DNA from: Nectonema munidae
Lineage: Eukaryota; Nematomorpha; Nectonematoida; Nectonematidae
Assembly (NCBI GenBank): GCA_030549495.1
Contig: JAUIRK010000907.1
Span: 496,001-560,000, forward strand
Direction of reading: 5' to 3'
Length of the DNA stretch: 64,000 bases
The translations under genes were made by a program, and so were the position numbers. The notes below the pieces were generated by a model. It did no database searches and was not told where the DNA came from. It was given only the letters and a program-made list of their open reading frames with translations. Positions within the stretch are counted from its first letter, which is position 1. The number at the start of each line of letters is the position of its first letter. Shown piece by piece: positions 25,011 to 35,159 of the stretch.

Positions 25011-25509
25011 TAAGCAATTTTATCATCAACAAAAATTTGGATTGACATTTGTTACAAAGTTGCCATTTTTTTTTTCGAAAAATATGCATAATAAGTGTTA
25101 TATGTTCCAATAAAATTTAAAGAGTGTATGTTGAAAAAATTGTGCATTTAATTTTTATTGACTGTTTCTGACATGAGAGGGTCATTCAACTACCATGGAA
25201 ATGATATCAAATGATGCAGCTAGCGATTTTAGGAAATGTCACAATGTTTGAAGGCATATGATTCAGCCAATTTTGTACAATAGAAATTTTAGTTGAGAGG
25301 AGCGATAAAATGCCCTCCTTATTTTTTTTCAATCTTTTTCATCTTCAACAAAATTCACCTCTACATTATATGTACATTTCGAAAGTTTTTTGAGTAGCCT
25401 TATGAATAGATACGAACATTCTTGTTACTAGTAACCCTTGTTAAAGTACATTTATTTAGGAATTTGAATAGTGTTTTTTTATTATATATTAATCTAAATT
25501 ATTTTTTAG
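25011..25509. other. 5' flank of SRPRB
   Basis: AT-rich. The sequence just before the start codon is TTATTTTTTAG, which looks like a 3' splice site, so a 5'-UTR intron may end directly at the ATG. Confidence 0.4.
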
Positions 25510-26241
25510 ATGAACGATGTTACACTTAAAACTCTTGCAAAAGACTATGGATTCGTGTTTTATATCCTTCTTTTTATTCTTGCCTTCCTCTATCTAAGAT
25601 TCTTCTTCAAAAAAAGATATACCCATGTATTATTATGTGGCCTGTCTGGTGCTGGAAAAACTCTACTATTTTATTATTTAACAAAACAGAAAACTGAGTG
25701 TGATGATTTTATTCCCAAGACAGTTGTTTCACTTGAGCCAAATTTAGCTAAGTTAGCTTTTAAAAGTAAAAGTAAAGTCACTATTGTGGATATTCCAGGA
25801 AATGAAAGAATATTTGGAAATTTTTTAGAGTCGTATACTAAAATTTCTAACGCTTGCATCTTTGTCATAAATTCAGATATGACACAGTCTTCCTCAGTGC
25901 TTATTCAACGGCTCCTTGATACCGTCATTATGTGCCAAAACTTTCGTTTTCTACTCGTTTGTATGTTTTTTGGAAAAGAAGGCGAATCTTCTCTTCACTG
26001 TATTCAAAAAGATTTGAAGGAAACATTCTTGGAGCAAAAGAAACTCGTTTTAAGCAAAAACAATCATTTACTCAATCAAGAGTCTTTCAATTTGAGTAGT
26101 AAGCAATTAGACAACGTCTTTACAAAATTATCGAAAATAATTCATGATGAAAGTTGCTTTACTTCCTTTTACGAAAACGATAAAAGTGTCTCAATCAATA
26201 AAATTAAGAAATGGATTTTGTTTAATCATATTGAAAAATAA
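25510..26241 (+). CDS. SRPRB: Signal recognition particle receptor subunit beta
   Basis: A 243-residue ER membrane GTPase that anchors the SRP receptor alpha subunit during co-translational targeting. Residues 14-33 form one hydrophobic N-terminal membrane segment, followed by a basic stop (KKR). The G domain starts at 40 with VLLCGLSGAGKT (G1/P-loop 44-51) and continues with VDIPGNER (G3, 93-100), the SRPRB form of DxPG. The family length is about 240-270 residues, so this looks whole. The C-terminal INKIKKWI resembles the family's last helix. Oddly, the G4 position after FLLVCMFF (147-154) reads GKEG rather than the expected NKQD. G5 is at best a weak SSK (196-198). Coding is in one exon. 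The gene is on the same strand as CUL4 but 9 kb away. The call is secure from topology plus G1/G3. Nucleotide specificity is doubtful. Confidence 0.85.
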   Translation: MNDVTLKTLAKDYGFVFYILLFILAFLYLRFFFKKRYTHVLLCGLSGAGKTLLFYYLTKQKTECDDFIPKTVVSLEPNLAKLAFKSKSKVTIVDIPGNERIFGNFLESYTKISNACIFVINSDMTQSSSVLIQRLLDTVIMCQNFRFLLVCMFFGKEGESSLHCIQKDLKETFLEQKKLVLSKNNHLLNQESFNLSSKQLDNVFTKLSKIIHDESCFTSFYENDKSVSINKIKKWILFNHIEK

Positions 26242-26344
26242 AATATTCTTCCCGTATGTTGTATGCTTGTATAAATTAACTTTGAAATCACATTTTAATT
26301 TCATTTTTATGAAATTTTGTTTTCATTTTTATTTATGTTCTATT

Positions 26345-26350
26345 AATAAA
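26345..26350 (+). terminator. Poly(A) signal of SRPRB
   Basis: AATAAA about 100 bases past the stop codon. Confidence 0.5.
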
Positions 26351-26435
26351 ATCTTATATATTCTTTCGACTATTTTATATTTTACTATATTTGGTATAAG
26401 CTATAATTAGCCTAAAAATTTTACATAGCCTAGAT

Positions 26436-28768
26436 CAGTGGTGGCGAACCTATGGCACGCAAAGAGATTTTAAATAGCACGCTTGAATATAAAAATTTTA
26501 ATCATATGAAAATTTTGAAATTTTTTTTTCTTCCAAAACTTTAATAGTACTTAAAAAGTGCTTCAAAATTTTGTTCAGCTTGCATTCATTCAATAAATAT
26601 GTTATAGCTAAATTGATTTTTTTTAGTAAAGTGGAAAATGTTTTAAAAGTTACTATTTCTTGTCTCAGTCTAATATCTTACTTCTATTTTATTTTTTAAA
26701 TGAACATTGTTTCTTTCTAATAATAATCTCACTCCCTGTAAATTTGAACTAATAATCAGATACACAAAAAAATCTTTTAAGCATTTTCTTGTTTTTTAAT
26801 AGTTTAAAAACGTTAAAAATTATAAGGAGACTTTCACATATTTTTTTATTTTATAATAAAATTTTCAAATTTAATGTGTAAATTTAATTATTATTTAATT
26901 TAATTATTGAAATAAATTTTTTTTTTAATTTTTAATTACTTTTTTTAAATTTTATTAGTTATTTTTATTAAATTAACTTTGTTCCTCTAATTTGTTTTTA
27001 TGATTTCTGTTGCAGATATTTGAATATTAAAGTTTCGAATAAATGAATAAAAAAATTCAAAAAATGTCTCTATGTTTGGCTAAACACGGAAAAAGTTTGT
27101 CTGATGGAGAATTTGTAAAAAAAGCTTCATGATTTCAAAGAGAAAGAAAAAATTATAAAACGTGTATCTGATCTTTCGTTAAGCCGTAATACTGTCAAAG
27201 ATAGGATTTTGCTTATGGCAGCCGATGTAGATGATCAAATTTGTTCTGACCTACAAAAGATTTCAATGTACTTAGATGAGACGTTAGATATTAATGATCA
27301 TGCCAGACTTGCTATAATCTTAAGTTACACAGTTGAAAATCAAGTAAAAGAAGAACTCATTCAACTCTTGAGTTTGGTTGAGAAAACTCAGGATATTGGC
27401 ATTTGTGATTGCGTTTTGAAATGCTTTATTGAAAAAAAAATTGACTACAAAAAATTGTTTTAATAACTACAGATGGTGCTCCATCTATGGTAGGTAAAAA
27501 TATTGGCTTTATAAAACTGTTTTCTGAAAAAATTGGGCGTGAAGTCATAAAATTCCATTGCATCATACATCAGGAAGTTTTGTGTGCCAAAAACTCTTTC
27601 AAGTCTTTGGAACACATAATTAAAGATGTAGCGCAAATAGTTAATTTTATTATTGCCCATCCTTTGCATCATAGATAATTTGAGTTATTGCTTGAGGAAG
27701 TCAAAAGTCAATACAGCACTCTTCTTATGTATAATAATGTTAGATGGCTAAGCAGAGGTCGGGTTTTACAAAGATTTGCGAGTCTTTTTAGTAAAATCAA
27801 GAAAATTTTTCTCTGTTTAATGATAATGTTTGGCTGTCTGAACTCATATTTTTCACAGATTTTTCCATTCATTTTAATGAGTTTAACATCAAGCTTCAGT
27901 GTAAAGGAAAAACGACAGGTAAAATGTTTTGTGCGATTAAAGTTTTTCGAAAAAAACTATCAGTTTTTGAACGTGACATTATATCTAATGATTTAAAATA
28001 CATTCCAAATTTAAAAAAGCATTTTGAGACATTTGAAGCTGCTGAAATTGATTTTTCACACAAACAAAAACTTATTAAAGATTTTCATTTTTATGTTTCT
28101 TTAGCAATTAGTGAGTTTGATGAACGGTTTGAACAGTTCAAAGATATTGAAAAAACACTTGAATTCATTATTTTTCCAGACAAAGCAAATTATTCAGAAA
28201 TCAATCTCACTAAACTGAACTGGATTGATTTAAATTCTTTAGAAATGGAACTTTTGAAGTTTAAAGAGAGTGCTATTTGGTGCGAAAAGTTTCAAGAACT
28301 GCGTAAAACACTCGGAAATATTGAATGTTCATCTGCAAATGAAACGTCAGAAACGAAAATTGTGTTTTGAAACTTGACATTCTTTGCCAGTTGATTCAAA
28401 TCTATGAAAACACTTGATCTTGCAATATTTACCTTGTTTGGATCTTCATATTTTTGTGAACAATTATTCTCATCATTAAACTACATTGTCTGACAGAAGA
28501 AATCGGCTCACAGATCAAAGGAGTTCTGCTTGCATAGCCTTAAAGCACACTGAATACATTCCAATGATTCACAAGTTGTCTACTAAAATGCAACAACAGT
28601 CTTCACATTAAAGTTTGTTAATCTTATTTTTAAACAATATCAACTGTTTTTTCGTTTTTTTTTTATGTTTTTTTGCAAATAAAAAAACTTTTTAATCTGG
28701 CACGCAGAAAATTTTTTTGAGAGACAAAAAAATTTGGCACGCAGCATAAAAAAGTTTCGCCATCACTG
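26436..28768 (+). mobile_element. Full-length but dead hAT element (GTF2IRD2/ZBED-like transposase)
   Basis: Ends are CAGTGGTGGCGAACCTATGG at 26436 and, at the right, AAAGTTTCGCCATCACTG ending at 28768: matching hAT inverted termini, with GGCACGC just inside both. Flanks GCCTAGAT (26428-26435) and TCCTAAAT (28769-28776) agree at 6 of 8 positions, a decayed target duplication. The transposase runs from the ATG at 27042. It contains LAKHGKSLSDGEFVKK, then SRNTVKDRILLMAADV, TTDGAPSMVGKNIGF, FHCIIHQEVLCAK, NNVRWLSRGRVLQRF and, near 28500, SDRRNRLTDQRSSACI from the dimerisation region. There is a small deletion near 27125, frame shifts near 27460 and 27920, and a stop near 27676, so it is inactive. 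The family is the one related to vertebrate GTF2IRD2 and ZBED5. Confidence 0.88.
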
Positions 28769-28776
28769 TCCTAAAT

Positions 28777-29035
28777 CTGCCAATTCTTAAAAATATTCAA
28801 AATTAGTATATAAAAATTCGATCAAAAAATAGACTTATGAATTTGAATATCATAAAATGTTTTAAATGTAAAATAATATAGAATAGGTTATTCTAACTAG
28901 ATAACCGTAAAATAATAATTCATAAGATCCAGTGTGAAGAAGATTATAAAATAGGATTTTCTTTCTGCAGCAGTTGTGTTAAAGTATATTCCTGATTAAG
29001 TAGAATATTTAAGTAAGCTACTGTAAATAATTGTA
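28777..29035. other. Spacer
   Basis: Short AT-rich interval between a hAT and a Tigger element, with nothing recognised. Confidence 0.4.
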
Positions 29036-31562
29036 CAGTAAACCCTTGGCTTAGTGACACCTCAATATTAAGGACAATTCATTGAGGACCGTTTTTTATA
29101 TAATGGTTTTTATATGTAAATACCCCTCAATATTCGGAATTAAGGACACTTTTATACTTTTTCATTGACAAAAACATTGCTATTAAGGACAACTTTTCAA
29201 TTTAAAAGCTACTTGTATCAAATTGTTTGTTGTTTATTGATCAAAAATACAACAGTTTAGCTAACAAAATAAGAAAAAGTATGCATAATAATCTTTTAAC
29301 AACTGTTTGTAGTACCCTTATAATATGAAATTAATTGAGTAAAAATGGTTGTGCAACATTGATAAACAAGTCTACATTTCACCATTGTCAGATGTTTGTG
29401 CAAAGCTTTTATATCTTCATTCATCTCTTTGTGCAGATTTCTAGTTTGCTATGAATGTTTGTTTCGACATCATTTTTTGTATAATAATGGTTAACTGCAT
29501 ATGCATTATGCAAAATTGATAAACAAGTTTATACTGTAGTGTACTATTGCAAGATCATTTTTGCAAAGATTTCAGCTTCATTTGTCTCTTTATTTAGATT
29601 GCTGCTTTGTTATAAATTGCTGTTTCTGTATTACTTTTCAGAATTTTATATCGAATAAAAGGGACATCACTGCTTCTATTTTTTCTTATAAATAGCTATT
29701 TTTTAATATTCACTGTTCACAATGCCTCATATAAAAAGAAAATGAAAAGAATTGCTTTTCGAAAAAAAACTCTGAGTAATCAAAAAAATATTCAGGTAAA
29801 AACAGCTTGCGCAGACTTGCTTATGAATTTGGTTTTAGTAAAAACCAAATCAATTGAATATTAAAAAATCAAAATGAAATTGAAGCTCAAAACTTCAACA
29901 ATGTTAATTATAATCGAAAAAGGACATACCCACGACCATTTCAAGAAATAGAAGAACTATGGTGTTGGTATTGTCATTGTAGGAACATCAATGTAGCCGT
30001 AACCGGACCTCTGTTGCAAGAGCAAGCGTGAAAAATAGCAGAAGCTAAAAATGTTAAGTCATTCAAAGCTTCAAATGGTTGGCTTCATAATTTTAAAGTT
30101 TTTCGCAATCTACATTGTGCCATGATCTCTGGTGAAACAGGAGGCGTTAGAGACAGTATACTTTCTAACTTCAAGTCTTTTTAATCAGTATATAATGGAG
30201 TTTTTAGCATATCCCTTTTTATAGAATCTTTAAAACATTTCATTTTATGTTAAAAAATCATGAAGACCAGTACCATTTCCCTCCGAAAGGGGTAAATATA
30301 AAGTTGATTTTTCAGGTCATTATTTCCTTGCTCATACGCAACTCTAGCTTTTTATTGAATAAAAACTTTGCTTAAATAATTATTTTTGTCTACAACTTTT
30401 ATTTCATAAAGTATCTGTAAACTCTTATTTATAAAATTTTTTTAAATAAGAACTACTATGTCTCTTTTTATGGAAAAATTTAGTTGAAAAAAAATTTATT
30501 GAATTTTGAGATTTTTTTTATACATTAACCATTAAGTATAAACTAATGAAGTTTAGACAAGTAACGTCGGATAAAAATTTGCTAAGACTTTTAAAATCTA
30601 ATACTAATTCAGCATTCTCTGAAACGTTGTGATGCTTTTTCCGATCCAGACATCGTTGCTTTAGCTCCATTTTATTTTGCATAATAAACTTTTTTCAAAA
30701 TTCCTATTTTCGAACATAAAAATTGGTTTCTTGCCCTCTAACACTACAACTTTTCTGCAACCTCTTGATAATGGCATTATAGCAAACTTCAAAAGCAATT
30801 ATAAAAAAACTTCAGTTACGCTCTGTTCTTTGCTCTATTGAGAATGATTCCATCAAAGAAATAGTGACTCCTCTACAAGCAATAGTGTGGATCAGTCAAG
30901 TTGTTCGTCAGATTAAAGCATCTAATGTTGAAAAATGCTTCATAAAATGCGGATTCACGATGCCGTTTTCCAGTGACGATACCTTGGAGAATGACATTTC
31001 AGAAGAAACAGATAATATTTTGCTTAATAATCTTATTGTTGAAACTGCAAGAAATCTGAATATCCTATGTCGGTGGGTGAATTCATTTCAATAGATGAGC
31101 ATGTTCAAACTTACGAAACATTTAACATTGCCTTCGAAGAGAGATTGGATAAAGAGGACCGAAGTTCGGATCTCCGCTTGAAGAAGAAATGGAGAATTCT
31201 GAAGTATCTGAATCTCCAATTAAAAACATCAATAAGGCTTTATAGGCAGTTTCAGATCTTCAATCTTTTCCCTTCAAAAAGACATTGGAGATTCGCTTTC
31301 TAAAGTTAAAATAAGCTCGGAACAAATAGCAAGCAATAGGAAATTCCAAAAGCAAACTTCTATACTGAACTTTTTGAAAAGAAAAACTAATTAAATAAAA
31401 ATTTTACTTTAATTGTTAATAGAGAAGTTTATCAATTGAAAATTTTTCTGTTTTTCTACTCTTTATACTACGGATACTAGTTACCTTCATACTAGGGACA
31501 ACCTTGATATAAGGGACAATTGTTATGGGACCGTGAATGTCCTTAATATCAAGGTTCCACTG
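29036..31562 (+). mobile_element. Tigger/pogo element with both ends, transposase degraded
   Basis: A 2,527-bp element flanked by TA (29034-29035 and 31563-31564). Ends are CAGTAAACCCTTGGCTTAGT and, reversed from the right, CAGTGGAACCTTGATATTAA. The motif AATATTAAGGACA recurs just inside both. From 29722 the plus strand encodes a degraded N-terminus beginning MPHIKRK, then FKASNGWLHNFKVFRN followed by ISGETGG, a CENP-B-type DNA-binding domain. Most of the DDE core is deleted. The remains near 30740 read SNTTTFLQPLDNGIIANF, and 30864-31094 gives AIVWISQVVRQIKASNVEKC, both C-terminal Tigger hallmarks. Several stops interrupt it. This Tigger has different terminal sequences from those at 14941 and 40973. 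Confidence 0.88.
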
Positions 31563-31564
31563 TA

Positions 31565-31940
31565 TTTAAGAAAAAAAATCTCTATTAAAATGTCAAGATA
31601 ATAGATTCTCTTTTCTAACAGAAATTTATAAAGCTAAATATACAGCTTACTTAAATTGAATATAGTTTTAAATGAATGCATTAAATTAGAAACCGTTTTC
31701 AACTTAATTTATAACCTTAGATTTTATAGTTTGACTTTTTAAAATCTAAATTTATTGCGAAATGTGTTTAAATATTTTTTATTTGATAGCTTTACTTGTT
31801 ACTAATTTTTATTTCGATGTGACTATTCTTTATTCAAATTTAAAGATACCATAGAAGTTTGGCAGATTGGTTAGTTTTTTGTATCAAAGCACTTTCAGCC
31901 TATATGCTTATTACAGTTATTTGTAATTTATTTTTTAAGA
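31565..31940. other. Spacer
   Basis: AT-rich, nothing recognised. Confidence 0.4.
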
Positions 31941-31985
31941 GTAGGGGATCGAACCACTGACCTTCAAATGCTAAGCTGAGAGGTA
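31941..31985 (-). pseudogene. tRNA-Ala(AGC)-like 3' half, pseudogene or SINE
   Basis: On the minus strand CTCAGCTTAGCATTTGAAGG resembles an alanine tRNA anticodon arm with AGC (complement at 31970-31972). It is followed by TCAGTGGTTCGATCCCC, a good T-arm/B box. The 5' half (D arm and acceptor strand) is not recognisable upstream, so it is not a functional tRNA. A tRNA-derived SINE head is an alternative. Confidence 0.45.
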
Positions 31986-32179
31986 TACTAAGAATTTAAA
32001 AATATAAAGAAAATAAAACGGAAATTTATCTTAGATAAAAATTCCAAAAAAAGAATTTCAATATCCAGACAGATTCATTTTTAAAAATGAAAACTAACAT
32101 TAATTGAGTTAATCCTCAACTGATTTACCTTATATCATAAAGAATTACCTCTCATCAATCCCTGATAAAAATTCTCTAC
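31986..32179. other. Spacer
   Basis: Nothing recognised. Confidence 0.35.
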
Positions 32180-33310
32180 TACTAATATAAATAGACGTGA
32201 ATTAAAAGACCTACAGTCCCTTAAAATGAATTAAAAAAACCTTTCTCAAATATGAAGAAGGCAGTATACTCTGTGTTCTAAACACTGATACTTACAACAT
32301 TCAAATTAAAAATTACCTCTAAAAAAAGAAAATATTCCTAAAAATCAAAAAGCTAATCAGCTTCACGACCTCAATAATTACACAAGTAAACAAATTAAAA
32401 TTATATATCAGAAATCTTATCTTCAGGACTGAAATGTATGAGCTACTCGCCACCAATACACACCCATATAGCTATTTACGGAATAAGTAAAATACACAAA
32501 AGCTTGGACCCATAGTCATCTCTGCTATCGACACCCATACTGAACGCTTTAATTGGCTAGCAAACAAGGCCGTCTCCAAACTGAACAAGCATCTTCCCTA
32601 CCCAATATCAAACCATATTGAACGTCTGAATAAAATATTCATGAAAAAAGAAGTTATCGAAACGATTTACTTGTCAGCTTGCACCTTTACAACTCCATTC
32701 CAATACAACCATTATCCACTATTACAATAAATTTCAATAAAGTAAAACATTAAGGAATTAGACATTTCACCGTTAACCTTAGCTACAATCCCTTTTTTAA
32801 ACAAAATCCTGATTTTGTCCTAAGCAACTATATAATTTGACACTTACACTTTATATGTGCAAACAGAAGGTCTCCTTATGAGCGGTAAGCTCTATTATAT
32901 CCTCTTCAACATATACATGTTTCTCCCAAAAATATATACATACACCAGCTGGAATTGTAATGTTTAGATATTTCCTTCATCTGAGATTATACAGAAGAAG
33001 AACTTTCTTCAGACATGCAAACTCCTTAAATAAAAACATCCAATTTACCTTAGAAATAATCACAAAACCTTAAACTAACTGGACATCTTCATCTCCCCAT
33101 AAATAATAAAAATATAATCGCACACTCTCTTTACATAAAGCTAACAAAAAAGCTAATTGTCATCGACTATCACTTCGCCCGTTCATCAATAATCCTCCAG
33201 CATCTGAACCAAATAAGTAATATTAATAAAACCGAAACCCAACCTAATTGAGACGTCCAATATAACATTCAAATCTTTTGCAAAAACAACTAGCTATTAT
33301 TAAGACCAAT
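32180..33310 (+). mobile_element. Penelope-like retroelement fossil, broken
   Basis: A plus-strand remnant of a Penelope-like element. Recognisable traces include NTDTYNIQIKNYL in the N-terminal part of the reverse transcriptase, a GISKIHK-like and IVISAIDTHTERFNWLA stretch typical of the family's early RT motifs, and HLPYPIS. The later RT region is recognisable only by weak similarity. It is 5'-truncated, clearly broken many times over, and old. No GIY-YIG endonuclease was recognised. Its right side runs into the homopolymer zone. Confidence 0.6.
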
Positions 33311-33720
33311 GACTTTTTTTTTCACTTCCAAAAAAAAACCCCCCCAAGTGGCGAAATCCCCCCCCCAAAAAACCCGCGCCACCTCCCCCCCCCCCCCCCG
33401 GACCCCCAAAAAAAATTTTTAAACCCTCCCTCCCCCCCCGCCCCCCCCCCCTCTATATTTTTGGGGGGGGGTCCCCCCCCCCCCCCCTTCTTTTTTTTTT
33501 TTTTTTCCCCTTTCAAATTTCTCCCCCCCCCCCAAAATTAAAAAAAAAAAAAAAAATAAAAAAAATAGTAGTGAAAAAAAAAAAAAATTTATTTTATATA
33601 TTAAAAAAAAAAATATTTTTTATTTGTTATATTTTTTTTTTTTTTTTTCTCCCCCCTCCCCTTTTATAAAAAAAAAAAAAAAAAAAAAAAAATAAATAAA
33701 AAAAAAAAAAAAAAAAATAG
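33311..33720. repeat. Homopolymer-dominated low-complexity zone
   Basis: Long runs of C, A, T and G, with almost no mixed sequence. Open frames here translate to poly-Pro/Phe or Gly/Lys and are not genes. The pattern looks more like poor-quality consensus or gap-edge sequence than a natural satellite. Confidence 0.85.
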
Positions 33721-35159
33721 TCTTTCTTAAAATAGTAAAAATCGACTGTGATGGTGATAAGAAGGTTTATGTGACCGATGGAGATAAATATTTGATTTGA
33801 TAACATCGACATAAATATTATAGGAAACTCAATTTGCACCTTTAAAAAGCAATTTTATGTTGGATAATTATATTATATTGAAATAAGTTTAGTGAAATAT
33901 ATTTCCTAAAAAATAAATTTATTCCCCTTAAAGCTGTCTACGAATATCAAAAAACGGACCACATATTTTCTGTGATAAATCATAAACGACGATCAATTTC
34001 TTACTATAATTTTACACTAAAACACTGTGGCTATTTCGGATAAAGAAACAAGGCCATACCAGAGGTATTAGATCTTAAATTATTCAAAATACCCATAGAA
34101 CCCGAATTATTTTTTGTTAAATTTCTATAAATTTCAAAACTATTTTATATAAAATTTAATTGCAAAAAATACTTTCTTTAAGTTATAGTACATCTATTAT
34201 GTAAATTAAAATAACTTAGAACAATTGGATTGTTTTCATGTGGAAATAATTGAAATACGCTAGATAAATACAGAAACGTAAACACAGGACATCTTATATG
34301 AGGTAGGCCATTTCTTTATTCAGTATAGTAATTTTGAAACTGGGAAAAGGAGATTTTGTATTGGTAAAAGTAGCCCATCTTTTTCGTATTTTTTGCCCAA
34401 CCTAGAAAAGATCGAATAAAGGCTAGAGCATCTACTAGTTCTTCCTCCAATTATTTGGTTTCAAGTTCCCAGTGATTCAAGTGCCAGTTAAATACTTTTC
34501 TAAATAATTTCATTGTATAACTCACTTTCGACTTTCCCCATAAGATAGTAACGAATTAGGACACTTCAAAAAATCTTTGGGTTTTAAATTTTTTATATCA
34601 ATTTTTATAGGAAAAGAATATTTTCAAAGCAAAATCAATCTTTTTTGTAATATTTTTATTTAAAAATAAATATAAAAAATAAAATTGATTCCAAAATTCA
34701 ATAGAAAAATTTTCTTTCTTTTGAACAAAATTGAGTATACCTATGTTTTTTCAAACTTACATCTTATTTATAAATTTGTATGTTAAATCAATGCTTACAA
34801 CACTTATCTATCATTAAATGGTTTTACATTTAAGATTTTAAACAAACTTCTATATTTATTAGAATTTAACTGCAAAGCACTTTCCATCTATGCACTATGA
34901 TGAGTCTAAATCCAGTTAACATCAAAAATTTTTTATTCTAGAATTTACGTGTTACAGAGCGAAACTCTAAAATTTTAGAAATGTAGATACAAAATGAATT
35001 GGTATTGAACTAGAATTCTACTTTACTCTATCTCTTTGTCTGTAAGTTGAAACACAATCCTCTCAATATAGCATTCGGGATTCTATTTTTTAAAATATTT
35101 TTTAAATAAATTATGTTGGATTAAAGAATGATTTTATATATATTTCTTTTTGAGATTTT
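33721..35159. other. 5' flank of CUL4
   Basis: AT-rich sequence between the homopolymer zone and the first CUL4 coding exon. The promoter and any non-coding first exon should lie here, but I recognise no TATA box or initiator with confidence. Confidence 0.35.

Noticed and set aside
25674-25868. Minus-strand open frame inside SRPRB
   Set aside because: Antisense shadow of the P-loop region.
33278-33541. Proline-rich open frame and its glycine-rich antisense partner
   Set aside because: They come entirely from homopolymer runs, not from a gene.
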